A stretch of 64,000 bases of DNA from Sipunculus nudus (GCA_026874595.1 CM049316.1:65703176-65767175), one strand, 5' to 3'. Numbered from the stretch's first letter, positions 35,567-48,993 are shown. The notes: a model not told the origin generated them from the sequence alone. Made by a program: numbers and translations.

Positions 35567-37190
35567 TTAGCTCAGCTGACTAAAAGTCATCTGAGCTATA
35601 GTCGTGGTCCATTGTCCGTCGTCCGTCCGTCTGTCTGTCCGTCCGTCTGTCCGGATGTCCGTCCGTAAGACTGGCACGTTTTGACACCAGTGGATCTACG
35701 AATCTGAAATTCGGCATACAGTTAGATGTCCCCGAAATCTCCTACCATGCCGAAAATTGGGTCAATAGGACCTCGTTCCTTCGAGATATTAAGGAAAAAC
35801 ATTAATTTTTTATTAGAAATCTATTTTCACACTTCAGGAATGCCTAGTATCAAAACCACTCATCTGGTTTTCTTCATATTTACCATAAATATTTCTCTAT
35901 ATAATTCCTATGTACATGCCAGAAATTAAGTCAGTTTTATTTAATTTAAAAAAGTTATGGGCCTAAACATAATGGACTTTGTAAAAAAATCAGGAAAGAT
36001 ATTTGGTCACTTAAAACCAAAAGTGTTAGAGGTATAGGGACTTTTTTTCAGTAATACAACTTTAATTAATCAAAATTTAATTGTATACCAAAAATTAGAT
36101 CAAAATCTGTTAATTTTTTTTTAAATATTGGCAAAAATATAAAATTGGTACCTTAAATTTTGCCCAACTTTGGCCTCGGCACGTTTTTTTCCTGTAAGTA
36201 CTGTGGATTTAATTTTCACAGCATGTACACATAAGGATTTAATCTGTTTAAATCTGACATTTGAAAATAAAAGCTGCAAAATTAGGCTAGTTATTGAATT
36301 TTTTGGAGGCTCTTGTTGTATTCCCTTACATTGTCAAGCAGTCCACTTTGGTGACTGTATGTCATTCAGTGCAGCTCTCTCCACTAAGCTGAGCTTGATC
36401 AGGCTGTCTGCAGTTTATACCATACCACAGGGAGCCTTTTTCTCTGGCTACCCCCGCTCCCCCCACCCCCCACCCCCATTCTGTTGACAGACCTGTACTA
36501 TGAGCTAGATGAATCTTAAAATTAACATTTTTTTCAGCAACGAGCAGTAACAACGGAGACACCTCCCCCACCCACCCCTTCAATACACAGGACTAATAAA
36601 CAAGATGAATCTTATAATTTTAGTGTTAAATAAATTCTTTTTTGATGAGACTTGGACAATTTTGATTGTTTTAAAGAAAAAAAATCAGGAATTTAATCCT
36701 TATATTCAAATGTGATAGAATATTAGGATCTAATGTAAGTGCTAACTGACAAGATTTAAGAAGATATAAATACTTTGTAGCATTTCATTCATATCTCTTG
36801 AAGTTGGCAGGGCCTAGCGGTGAATAACACTGTTAACTTAGTATTAAAATTAGGAATATTGGTCAAACTTCAAACTGTTGGATTAATTTTTAACTCATAT
36901 GGCCATATATTTAACTTTTGAAAACTCAATTACCTTCACACATTATTTGTTTATGAAATGTTACTTTTATATAACACTTACCGTAGGCCTATTTGTTCCC
37001 TTGGTGCATCACTAAATGGTTTAGCTCATGTCCATTATTCTATAATTTACAGTTTCATTTTAGCAGGGCCATTTTCTCATAGCTTTTCTAATGATAATAT
37101 ACATGAAAAACCAAAAGAAATAAAAATATTTTGCAGTTACTAATATTTTCCAATATTCAGCTGAGCGATGTGACCCATTGGTCTCTTGTT
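35567..37190 (+). mobile_element. Bivalve-type interspersed element with end hairpin (~1.6 kb)
   Basis: The left end carries a hairpin, AGCTCAGCTGACT-AAA-AGTCATCTGAGCT (35,569-35,597, 12 of 13 bases paired). A GTCCGTCGTCCGTCCG tract follows (35,608-35,668). The right end is TTCAGCTGAGCGATGTGACC followed by GGTCTCTTGTT. From memory, elements with this pair of ends are very abundant in bivalve genomes; their class is unsettled. The interior has no reverse transcriptase or transposase. The 105-residue ORF at 36,170-36,487 is not recognisable. Confidence 0.65.
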
Positions 37191-38261
37191 TTATGCGTGG
37201 GGTAAAGATTGACAGGCAGCGCCAGGGAAATCGACCTTTTAAGCCTTATGGATCAATTACTTTATGATCAGTTATCGATTACTTTTTTAACAGGAGCCAT
37301 TCTTGCTATTTCAGAAGATGCTTTTTTTCGAAAATAAATTCGTTTGTTAGAGTTTCAGATGTAGAATGTACCATCAACATAGTGGCGTTTTTCCTTATAG
37401 CCTGATCACTCCTTACTGTGAAGAATTCTATCATTGTTTTTCACATCCCCTAAATTTCACTTTGGTAGGGGAAATAATTTTTTTGTGTTGAGGTAACCGG
37501 CTGCATTTAGTATGCATCTTGAATATCAAGACTTACGAGTTTTCTGAACAACCACTCTGGGTTATTTCGGGAAGTCTGCGCTCTCCTAGTGCTTTTCCAG
37601 TCAAAATCTGTGGATAAAAGTCCTGCATATAGGCAAAAAAAAGGTTAATGCACAGACGGTCTAGCCTCATGCTAGCCTTGTTGCCTTGCCACCTGTTCAG
37701 GTCACGGTCTAGCGTCAAGCACCGCGGAGAGACGTTGTACGGTGTGTTCGCAGCAGTATCTTGTTTAAAATGCCAATAAATCGGTTCAGCCCCTCCCCTC
37801 TTGGACTGTGACAACTTTTATTACTAGGATCATATTAGATATAACAAGTACGATCAGGCATTGTCGACATAAACGACCCGAACCCTTCTTTTCAGAGGCC
37901 GCCAAAAGGTGAGGTTAAAAAGGTCTATTTACTTGTTTCTCACATTAGCTTTCTTGCACTTAAATTGTTATGGCACTGGTGAAAGCAGCAGGAATAACAG
38001 GTAGGAATCAAATTGATCGTTTTGCCAACTCAGCGCATCTTTGTCCTTCTTCGGTCGTCTCCAAACTGGGTGAACTATATCTAAGCCGTTGCAAGAAGCC
38101 CCTGGAAGCTCCCGGAGACAGCCGCGGTAAACAAGCCAACGACAATTTATAACTCGAAAGTTGTTTGTGAGCATGGACAAGGAGTGAAAAATGGTTTGGA
38201 AGGACGTGAATAAACTGGGGATTTAGATTCGCTTCCACCTTAAGGAGACGGGAGATGTGGT
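37191..38261. other. No gene seen; SINE S2 tail fragment
   Basis: CCTGTTCAGGTCACGGTC at 37,689-37,706 repeats the distal block of the S2 SINE at 33,404. Small ORFs on both strands around 37,970-38,240 are unrecognised. Confidence 0.4.
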
Positions 38262-38650
38262 GACACTTTCAAATGGTCTTTTTACGCTCCAATTCATGAC
38301 CCATCAATAAGGTATTGGTTGTGGGTATGAATTGATTATTATGTTGAGGATAAGTGTATTTTCTCGTGGTTTTTTTAGGGAACGGATACAGGATATGTCA
38401 GTTTTGATTCTATTCTTGCTGGACCTCTAACTACATGTTAGCGGTTTCAGAGAATAAATTTCAAACAAGGAAAGGCTAAAAAGTAAACGGCAAGGCAACT
38501 GAGAAATACATTGCTTGTTTGGGGATCAGGCTCTCATTGTCTGGGGAGATGATATTCATATCACCATCGGCCTCTCCAGACATATTTACGGTCACAATGT
38601 CTGTCATTAGCAAAACCATTCACCAGGTGGTTTTGTTATGACAGGACCCA
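38262..38650 (+). repeat. Diverged repeat family E, copy 1
   Basis: It aligns loosely with 41,555-41,990: CTTTCAAATGG, AATAAGGTATTG, TTATGTTGAG, CACAGGATAC-like and GGTGGTTTTGTTATG blocks come in the same order. It contains an imperfect hairpin, TGTCTGGGGAGATGATAT against ATATCACCATC..TCTCCAGACA, at about 38,537-38,583. Confidence 0.45.
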
Positions 38651-41554
38651 CTTGTGAAAGCTGGTAAATCAAACGCAAAGACTAATTAAATATAATTACA
38701 ATTCATCTACGTGTATACATGACAACTGATATATTTACAGTTTTTGTACATATATGCATGATTCTACATTAAGACATTTTCATTGTTTATGTTGCCTGTT
38801 ATGAAGGACGAAAGATGTCATCAATTTTCAAGATGGCGGCCGTCGGACTTGCCGCTCGATTGACATCGTGCTTTGACAACGATCAGAATATGTTTTGAAC
38901 AAAATAAATATAAAACAGTGTTCAATAATCTTTAGTTACTCAAATTCGAGAATTTATGCTTATGTCTTAAGAAAAAAAAAAGACGTCTGACATCGTTTTG
39001 ACAGTAGATAACCATAATGCAATGCGACGGGGATTTCCCTGGACGGGCAACATAAAAGTGATATGCGCTTTACATGGAGTACCAAAACGATTTAAGTAAA
39101 CATTACAAAGGGTGAAAAACGTAAATAAATTATAGATTTTACCTTCGTGTCATGTTTTTTTCCTGACGTGTCAGAGATTGAAGGACTAATGGGGAACCTA
39201 CGATTTTGTTCATGCTTATAAAGCTGATGTTGTTCACAACTTTCATTGAAGGGTTTTGTTTGTATGCGCTGTTGTTTCTAATTACGTCATCACAAAGAGT
39301 ACCGTTGATCGATCATTTACTTTGTTGTTCGATTGATGTTTAATGAGCCAGGGCTTCGGCTTCCCTATGGCCGGTACACCCTCCTATGTTCAGTGATGCA
39401 TCAGTGAAGTAAGTTGACATCGTAGCCCCGACTCCGTCATGGATGTTCATCAGAAACAAACAAAGTGTCAGCAGTTGTAATTGAGTAGATCACATTGGTC
39501 AACAAATTAGACAAACAAAGCAAAACAACACCCGCAGAGTTATACGTAGGTACTTTTCTCAAAACGGTCATGCCTGGCTGGACATCTGCATGCAGGAGCG
39601 TTCGAGTTTCTGCATACTGCTCGGCGACAAATGTGACGAAAATTTGGTGCGGCCATTTAGCAAGGTTTTAAGTATTTTAACTCTGGGGAAGTTTCCTGGA
39701 ACATGGGATGCGGCCATAAAACAACGTGCGGCCGCAAAACGCTTATCTACGGTAGAGAATCTTTATGGTGGTCTGAAGTCTGTTGCTTTTTTGTCGTCTT
39801 TTCAGGCTGATAAAACATACTTTGTCCTGTGAAAGCGCTGATGATTTTTGTGATCCGGAAATGCAACAAGACAAAGACATACTTCACAAAATAGATTTTT
39901 ATTATTATTGACCTATTTTCAAATGCGCTATCCACTATTTTTATTGTTGTTTTCTTGCTTCACGTTCTTTTTCTCCCCTTTTTCAAATGTTTCCTTTTCA
40001 TCAATCAAAACAAGAGTCCATTATGCCATCAATAAAGTATTATTGTGAGCATGAATGGGGTATTATAGTTATTATAATTATAATAATAATAATAATAATA
40101 ATTATTATTATTATTATTATCTTTATTTTAGTAGTATTGTTATTGTATTTATAAACGGGACCTTATTTTTGCGTTTCAATCTCTCCCCTTTTGCCTACGT
40201 CATCCGGCTTGCGAAATTCGGATTTTAGTTTGTACAAAAATGGCAACCCCGATATATAAATAACCGGCCATTTGGAAGAGTGGGAGGTTTAAACAAACAA
40301 AAATTATTCTCCGGGGGAATGTATCTGCTGAGAGATTTTAGTGGCAATGGGACATGTATCGACTTATTTTAAAGCAGAATAACACTTTTTGACGACCACA
40401 CCAAAGGATGTATAATTAGTACATGAGATCCTTAAGTTTCACGTTTCCTCTTCAATTATCTGACTTTCGCTGTCTCTACCGCCCTTGATAGCATTGGAAT
40501 ATTATTTTCATACCATCGCAGACTTTAGCAAAAATAATTTACGATCAGTAAATTATGGCCGGGTACTCCCATGTTAGCTGATAAATTATTACAGGCGGAG
40601 CAGTAACCGTGCTGGACCCGTGTCAGTTTCCGGCTTGAGATTACCAGAGGTTTTCATTTTATTTCCCTTTTTTGGTGGATTAGACGAACTCTACAAACTC
40701 TTGAGATTTAAGGTCTCATCTCAATGATTATAGACTCAAAAGGCCGAACACTGCTGTGTACTGTAGGATAAAAGAAATCAGGTAAATATATAAAGAGACC
40801 AGGTTTAGTGGGGCTTATTTCATTTGGTCTTGTATTGACCCTTTTGCCGTGCTTTGTTTCTTCTCCGGCCTTCCTCTAATTTCATTTATTGTTCCCGCCT
40901 GTGTTTTCAGAGCTTTCTGGTTTATCCAGTCTATAATATCACTTCCTTTCTCATGTCTATCTCTTCCTGTTTTATACTTTAATACCACATCTTACGTTTC
41001 TATATCCTAATATATTTTAATTTTGAAGTCTACCAAAAAAGCGGTTTTCTGCTCTCTTAACGTCGCTGATGCACTCCCCATCGCAACAAAACTCTCTATG
41101 CAGACAGATTATCACCCAGACGCTGTCTTCGTTATACTTTCCGTGTCCCGACCTACTGGACCCCCCCCCCCCACCCGGATTCGCTTCTGCCCCGCCCCTT
41201 GTCGAACACTGATGGGTCTATTTCTTCCAGTTTCTCGAAAGCGTTCATCGGAAATTAAACGAAATGTTGCGTTTACACTAAAAGCCAGATGTCACATGTG
41301 GCACATTAAAATTATGAGCAGATCACCAGTTTCATCAATGCACCTCTTTTCCTTCAGTGTACCGAACCCTTGTAAATTCAGTTCACACCGTGTCCTGGCT
41401 CAGCTTTTGCAGAACACCTTGTGGCTAATATTACAATTTATTATCTCATTAATTCACCACCAAGAGGACCAGACGTGAGAAACGAATAGGACAAATATGG
41501 ATAAATTGTTAAAATTGATCGCATTCGGCCTTTAATACAAGGATGGTTCAGCTA
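38651..41554. other. No supported gene; YY1-like ATGGCGGC site and ATT run
   Basis: CAAGATGGCGGCC at about 38,830 matches the YY1/Pho consensus and also reads as a well-placed start codon, but the frame stops after 17 codons (MAAVGLAARLTSC..). An ATT/AAT microsatellite lies at about 40,078-40,120. ORFs at 39,590-39,832 and 41,023-41,478 have no recognised family. Confidence 0.3.
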
Positions 41555-41990
41555 AGACACCTTCAAATGGCGTTTCAGAGCACCGATTAATGTTAGCATG
41601 AATAAGGTATTGATGTGGATACAAATGGAGGCTTATGTTGAGTATAACTATGTTTCTCCCTGTGGCCATGATATATTGGCACAGGATACGGCCGTATAAT
41701 GAATATATGAGATCGTCTTCTCACAGACTGGATCATTTACAGCACTGTCGGGGGAAACTTCAAACAGGTTACTGATTATAGACATGCATACCAAGCACTT
41801 TAGGGGAAGCAGTTCGGGCCATGTACGCGCTTTATAGCCTAAACCCGCAATATTCGTTAAATATTTAATCTGTCTTATACTAAACCCAGTGCCGATGCAG
41901 TGTTTTGTCTTACGGACGTAGTATCATAGGACTAGGTGGTTTCGTTATGGCATTAGTCATTATGGCATGACCCATTAATGCGTGTTTGCT
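41555..41990 (+). repeat. Diverged repeat family E, copy 2
   Basis: It is the counterpart of 38,262-38,650, with blocks CTTCAAATGG, AATAAGGTATTG, CTTATGTTGAG, GCACAGGATACGG and GGTGGTTTCGTTATGG in the same order. Confidence 0.45.
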
Positions 41991-42261
41991 TATAAAGCAT
42001 GAATCAAAGACCGATCTGAGGGTTCTTAACCGTAAATTCTTCTTACCAGGAAACCATCAAATTGCGGTTCGTGGTTGCCAGAGATCATAACACTTTATTC
42101 TCCCCACTGATGCCACTATGTAAAGTCTCTAAAAGATCAACCACGGAAGACAGGGGGTTTTAAATTTTTTTTGGGTGGAAGTAACCGCCTTCATGTTTTT
42201 AATGCTGACTGTGTAAAGTCTTAATTCTTGAGCTTAGTATTTACAGCTGCAGAGTACCAAT

Positions 42262-42505
42262 TCGGTTTGGGTAAATTTGATCATCCCCCCTCTATATTTA
42301 GAGAATGATACGTGTATATTGGAAATAAAATATATAAATACATGTTATTAGAATTATAGACTTCAGTTCCATTTCTGAGTTTAAAATGAAATATTATACA
42401 TCTAAACCGGATTTAAAATTAACATATAGTGGAAACATAATACCTTATTTTTTAAACCTTATACTTAATTTTAATATATTCGAAATAAGTCACAAAGACA
42501 ATAAT

Positions 42506-42553
<48 letters not shown>

Positions 42554-42647
42554 GTATATGTGTGTGTGTCTTTATGTGTGGGTGTGTGGGTGCGTGTGTT
42601 TGAAAAAAGTTGTGAGTCATCCCCCATCCTTGAAGTCAAATTGACCC
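42262..42647. mobile_element. hAT-like MITE, family H copy 2 (expanded by TA/GT microsatellite)
   Basis: The interior matches family H copy 1 (21,196-21,435) through GGAAATAAAATATAT, TTAGAATTATAGACTTC, CAGTTCCATTT and ACATCTAAACC. The right end reads CCTTGAAGTCAAATTGACCC. A TA run (42,509-42,541), then a GT-rich tract, has expanded where copy 1 has a short GT tract. The ends are eroded and no target duplication could be set. Confidence 0.65.
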
Positions 42648-44840
42648 CAATGGGACAGAACACCTTGCGGGCAAAAGGAATTAAAAACAAAAAATATATT
42701 TTGAGATATTTTTGTCAATCAGTTTATAGTTTCATTATGCTTTGTTTAATAATATTTGTAGTATGCAAGTCAAATTAAAACGATCTTTAACAGTAAATGT
42801 TTTAATAGCCTCATCAAGTTGACATAAACATTAGCCAATGTTTTTGAATGATTAAATCAAATGTAAATTAAACATAATATAGTACTAAATATTTAGCAAA
42901 AATTATTATCGTATAATGATAATATATGTTTCTTAATATTTGGTGGGAGTGAAGAAAATTTGTGGGGAAGGGTTTTGTCCAGTTTTTTCATCAGAAGTAG
43001 AGTTGTCTGGAAACTTTGAGTGCCATTTTGGAAATCCTTGACCGAATCCATTGGCTTCTAGCCTCGGATGTATGTATGGCCCAATTATACACCACCAATT
43101 TTGGAGAAGTTCGCCGGAAATCTACAATTTCTACCGACTCATCTAAGAAATTATCACAGCTATCACAAAGAATAAATTGATTTGCCGTAATAATGGGTAT
43201 TATATGGGCTTGATTTGTTGCTAAACATAACCTGTTACGAGGTTCCGACAGTAATTTAACTATAAAGTTCAGTTTACAACAAATGTCTCATACATCGCCC
43301 ACTCTCGGTGGACTTCCTGGCGTGAACTGTATCCTCGAGCGGTCCAGATCAGTATACATTGGATTTCCCCCTCTGTTTTAGTGGTGTCTTATAGCTTTAA
43401 AGGTAGAATATGTAAGGATTGGCAATATCTGTACAAAAAAAATACATTTGTTTTGTTCTCGCAAAGCGCACAACAGATGTGCGGATGACCTGCCATGACC
43501 TTGGCTTTGCCGGAATACTTTCCATGGCGCCCCCAATGTGCATCCCGAGGCCAGAAGCCAACGGATTTGGGCGAGGTGTTTCAAATGCTTTGAGTGGGTC
43601 TCCTCGGGGGGTGGGGGGGGGGTTGTGTTCTGTCGGCACTGGTTTGACTGTCCCAGTACGGCACATATTTACATGCATGTCTTTGGAACATTTAAACATA
43701 AACGGAACACCCATAATGATCATATCTCAGGGTTGTGATGCATAAATTCTTGTTTAATATTAAAACCTGCATAATAATCAGGGTGGGCTTAATACTGTTA
43801 TCGGAAAACCGACGGCAAATGATTTCATTAGTATCCAATAAAAGTGTAAATTAGTCAGTTATAAATCCCATTAGTCAAATATTCTTGAGAGATTAAAATA
43901 AATAGATTTTTTCGTGGTTAAAAGAGCTACTGATCCTAAAAGCACATTGATATAATCCAACTAATATATGCATCTTCGCTAAAATTTGATGTTAATTATT
44001 ACATTTCAAAAGGCCCAATTTTCCATAATCTGATGAAACATTTCATTTAAGTGATACAATTAGCTTTGGTTGTCTTTGTCACAATAGCTCTATCCTGTAA
44101 TCAACTGTTTGAATCCTTCAAGTAAATCCTTAAAAAAAAATTAGGAAACAAGTGATCCTGGCGGTTTAGGTAACTGATTGGACACTGAAGGAATCGAAGA
44201 TAAAAGGAAAACTGTTGAAAACAATAGAAATTCAAAGTGAACCTCTGAAATTCCTTTTAATGCATAAATATCATCAGACTTATTACTTCCGTATTCGTGA
44301 AAACTAAATCTGAGTTATAAAAGGTTCTTTTCATACACAAAATTAATCCCTGGTATGCCATGATCAACCGCATTTTATAGACAGTGCCACCTATAGCCCA
44401 CGACAAGTACCAACCTTAAATACATGGAATGATGTACAACTGAAAATTGACATGGTAAGGATCTTGCTTAAATTGCTTTAATCTTCTTTAACCAACTTCG
44501 TAAAACTAAATACAGAATTTTAAATTTTAAATACGGAACATTTAAATACGGAATAAAACCGATCAAGGATCTTTATATATTCTTTTGTCTGTGGACAACA
44601 CTGATGAATTTGCAAGAGTCGTTGAAAATAAAGCTATTTTCATTAAGTCTGGTATAAGAACAAAGGGGAATAGGAAATGGTCTCTGGAGGAGAATGACGT
44701 CACGGAAGAATAACCTGCATAGACAGGAAATACTGGTTACTTTTTTTCCAGCAAATAATACCAACAGATCTTCCTGTAGTTCTGAGGGATAATTGACACG
44801 CCACATTACACTGTTTTAAATCATTTATGGAAAACATACA
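42648..44840. other. No supported gene
   Basis: A stretch at 43,460-43,650 is less AT-rich and carries 108-residue ORFs on both strands with no recognisable domain. A G-run lies at about 43,608-43,622. The rest is AT-rich. Confidence 0.4.
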
Positions 44841-44878
44841 TTTACGTCTTAATAGATACTTTACGTCTTAATAGATAC
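44841..44878. repeat. Exact 19-bp tandem duplication
   Basis: TTTACGTCTTAATAGATAC occurs twice in direct succession without a difference, so the duplication is probably recent. Confidence 0.95.
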
Positions 44879-44927
44879 TTTTAGAAGCAGTTAGTTTGTG
44901 CTCCTCATTTAGACATGGGCATGTTAA

Positions 44928-45275
44928 AGGTGCCTATTTACCTGTCTGACTTTTAAAGTTTGATTAAAGGTAATCCTTTGGAGCTTTTATAAAATAAACC
45001 GGAAAACGTTGTTATCACCGCACACAGACTGCCTGTTTTGTTTATATCAACGTGTTTATAATATGCTGGGATCTGCAAAAATAATTAAAGCAAATTCAAC
45101 AACAGCTTCTAGTAGCAAGTCGGATAAGCCAGAGCTTTGCAAAGGACCGTTCGACCTCCGCATTATGCAACCTACCACCTTAGGCTACATGTTTTTTTCA
45201 ATTGTCAGAAAAGCTTTTTTTACAAACATTTTATTGATAAACAAGTACATACATCCTTCAGGGAGGCATTATAAG
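44928..45275 (+). repeat. Interspersed repeat family B, copy 2
   Basis: It matches 24,836-25,200 through GTGCCTATTTACCTGTCTGA (left end), CTTTTATAAA, GTTTATATCAACGTG, ACCGTTCGACCTCCGC, GCAACCTACCACC and ACATACATCCTTCAGGGAGG. Confidence 0.65.
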
Positions 45276-46653
45276 AACTGTTCATAAGCAGAATTACCCT
45301 TAGATCAATATTATAAACACGAAAGGAAGCCAAAAATCACATAAATTCTTTTTCAAAGTTTAGGTGAATGGGCACCTTTCAGGACCAATTTACGGTCCTC
45401 AGCCTCCTGACAGAAGAATTAATTTGTAAGGATAAAAATCAAGGGCGTAAAAGGCAAAAATAAAGTTTAATTACAATCCAGGATACAGTTATATATTGCT
45501 CAGAGTGTTGATCGCATTCGTATATACCCAAGTAGGAAAGTATGAATGAATAATATTTAAAGTAACAGTAAAAAAATTATAAAAAACATAAAAGCATAAA
45601 GGAAAGAACGCATGAGTACGGTATGTATGCAAATATATGCAAAGTATGTTGTCTGCAAAAAGTCGAAAAATACATTTACCAATGACCAAAATATCTTGAA
45701 ATCTTAAATGGTACTTTATATGAACTAAAAAAAATTATCAACGTCAAGGCGATTTAACCGCAATTATGCCGAAACAGAACAGCTGGAATCATGTACGCTG
45801 TAGAAAACAAATTATTTAAATTCTTGCAAATTACCACCAAAGCTATTTAGAAGCTGATTTTAGGTTTGGATTTTGCTGTAATTAATGAACAAACCATTCA
45901 AAGCGCTCATAAACAGGTGTTGAGCGCGCGGACTACTCCCGCCTTTACCAAAAACCATCTCAGAGTACGCTAACTCAAGGCACTTCCCCTACCGTTTCCG
46001 GCCATTAGACGACAAGCTTTTGTAAAAGACCCCTGGTGGCATGTGGGAACATCTGCCAAGAGTTACGACTGCCTCAAAGTGGGAGCGTTTTCTCAAGATA
46101 CTAAACGACATGGCATGCAATGGCGTCATGCGGAGTCGCGTATAATTATAGCGTGTATATTTAGAGTAAAGCAGGTTTTGTTACGGTAACGGGGATATTT
46201 TTAAACGTATTTTATGACAGGGAAAGGCGCGATGTCACCGAGTGCCCTTTGTAATCACTGGCGTATATTTTACGGTAAGTACTATGGTTTGTTTAACAGA
46301 TTGTTGATTTCCTAAGTATAGTTTACAGTACGTCGAAATGTGCCGCAAACAATCTAATATAATTGTACCATATAGGCCTCTAACGGGAGCTGTTAATGCC
46401 ACGCAAATTATTTTTTGGCCCTACTTCTAATAACAGGTAACAGAACGAAACGTATTTAACTACATATAATTCGAGCTATGCACGCATTCTGTACACGCAG
46501 GCATTATCTGTCTCTGTATAAACGGACGAAGAGCACTAGATATGGTCTCTGTAGTTGCCCTGGCAAAAATGAAGGAACTTTGACAACATCACATAGCCTA
46601 GCCAGAAAACCCTTATCTGCGACACCTTACTTGTTTTCTTGCTCAAATAAGAT
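45276..46653. other. No gene seen
   Basis: AT-rich to about 45,900, then a less AT-rich part (45,900-46,280). That part contains TGTGGGAAC, a match to a Su(H)/RBPJ site, near 46,039. No coding signal is recognised. Confidence 0.4.
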
Positions 46654-46661
46654 CATGAAAC
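46654..46661. other. Target-site duplication, left (CATGAAAC)
   Basis: This octamer directly abuts the element start at 46,662 and is repeated exactly at 50,103-50,110 directly after the element end. Confidence 0.8.
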
Positions 46662-47135
46662 GGTAATCGTGCAAAATAACGGACCTATATTTCTCTCTCT
46701 CACAAATAAGTGTGACCACATTTACTAAAATTTTTTTTGCATGATAAAGTTGACGATCCGGCGCATCTAATGATATCATATTTTTGTATGTTATTTATAT
46801 ATTTATTTTGCTACAAACTGTCGAAAAAGGGTAGTTTGCCGAAAATACCTAAAATGACGTCGTGTCAAAGACGTTCTGAGCCGACGTCATGAATCCACCG
46901 TAATATACATATATACCATGTTAAACATATAGATGATATCTTATAAAATTTACAGTCAATATATAATATTACCCATATATGTTTATACTTTTTTACCTCT
47001 TTTTATCCACATTTCACTTGATGTACGTTCAGGGTGACGACGCCCTGCCGCCAGAACGTAAACAAATGTCGAGTGTCACGTGACAAGTCATGCACTTAAA
47101 ATCAAGAGAGACACGGGAGAAACACGTTCGTCCGC
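46662..47135 (+). repeat. Left long terminal inverted repeat
   Basis: It matches the reverse complement of 49,408-50,102 in order: the terminal GGTAATCGTGCAA; GTGTGACCACATTT (46,710-46,723); GATCCGGCGCATCTAATGAT (46,755-46,774); CTACAAACTGTCGAAAAAGG through GACGTCATGAATCCAC (46,811-46,898, the best-conserved block); TACCATGTTAAAC; TTACAGTCAATATAT; GACGACGCCCTGCCGCCA; CTTAAAATC..CGGGAGAAACACG. The conserved block holds TGACGTCG and CGACGTCA, CRE/ATF-like sites facing each other. Confidence 0.85.
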
Positions 47136-47194
47136 ATTATGTTACAACATTTTTTTGTTATACTAACATAATAATATCCTTATTTTTAATAGAA

Positions 47195-47820
47195 TAATTT
47201 TTAAGTGTGACAACATTTATTAGTTATAATTAATGACATTATTAAGGTGTGATCTCTTTTTTATAAATTGTGTGACCACATTTAGTAGTTAGAAATAGTA
47301 AAAAAAGGTGTTGTGACCACATTTAAATATATTCTTACATCATCATATCCCTTATTTTTTTCTAAATTTAATCCTGAATTTTTTTCAAACCAAGAGACCA
47401 CATTTTTTACCAATAAAAAAATAAGTTGTGACCACATTTTATTTGACCAGCCATATAAGTTTGTATTATATATACAATATTACAAAATGTGGTCACATAT
47501 GGTGTGACCACATTTTTAAAAATAAATTTTGCCAAAAATAAGGTGTGACCACATTTTACTTGACCAGCCATATAAGTTTGTATTATATATAGAATATTAT
47601 AAAATGTGGTCACAAATGGTGTGACCACATTTTTCACCAAAGAATATTAACAAAAATAAGGTGTAACCACATTTTGACCGGCCATATAAGTTTGTATTAT
47701 ATATATATATATTTAATATATTATAAAATGTGGTCACATGGTGTGACCACATTTTTTACCAATAAATATTAACAAAAATAAGGTGTGACCACATTTTATT
47801 TGACAAGCCATATAAGTTTG

Positions 47821-47859
<39 letters not shown>

Positions 47860-48316
47860 ATATATTATAAAATGTGGTCACATGGTGTGACCACATTTTT
47901 TTCAATAAACTTTGCCAAAAATAAGTTGTGACCACATTTTACTTGACCAGCCATATAAGTTTGTATTATATATAGAATATTATAAAATGTGGTCACATAT
48001 GAAGTACCCACATTTTTCACCAAAGAATATTGACAAAAATAAGGTGTGACCACATTTTATTTGACCAGCCTAATAAGTTTGTATTATATATATAATATTA
48101 TAAAATGTTGTCTCATATGGTGTGACCACATTTTTCACAATAAATATTGACAAAGATAAGGTGTGACCACATTTTATTTGACCAGCCACATAAGTTTGTA
48201 TTATATATAGAATATTATAAAATGTGGTCACATAAGGTGCGATCACATTTTTTACCAATAATTATTAACAAAAATAAAGTGTGACCACATTTTATTTGAC
48301 AAGCCATATAAGTTTG

Positions 48317-48356
<40 letters not shown>

Positions 48357-48948
48357 TTAATATATTATAAAATGAGGTCACATAGTGTGACCACATTTTT
48401 AACAATAAATATTAACAAATATTAGGTGTGACCACATTTTATTTGACAAGCCATATAAGTTTGTAATAAATATATAATTTTTAGAATGGGTCACATATGG
48501 TGTGACCACATTTTTTACAATAAATATTGACAAAAATAAGGTGTGACCACATTTTATTTGAACTGCCATATATGTTTGTATTATATATATAATATTATAA
48601 AATATGGTCACATATGGCGTGACCAAATTCATTACAAATAAATATTAACAAAAATAATGTGTGACCACACTTTGACCAGCCATATAAGTTTGTATTATAT
48701 ATATATATATATATATAAATATATATATATATATTATAAAATGTGGTCACATATGGTGTGACCACATTTTTAAAAATAAATTTTGCCAAAAATAAGTTGT
48801 GACCACATTTTACTTGACCAGCCATATCAGTTTGTATTATATATAGAATATTATAAAATGTGGTCACAAATGGTGTGACCACATTTTTCACCAAAGAATA
48901 TTGACAAAAATAAGGTGTGACCACATTTTGACCGGCCATATAAGTTTG

Positions 48949-48993
<45 letters not shown>

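Noticed and set aside
36170-36487. 105-residue ORF inside the 1.6-kb bivalve-type element
   Set aside because: No similarity to a transposase or reverse transcriptase and the element type is not known to encode a protein there.
43397-43745. Two 108-residue ORFs on opposite strands
   Set aside because: They mirror each other in a locally less AT-rich patch; no domain or exon structure supports either.
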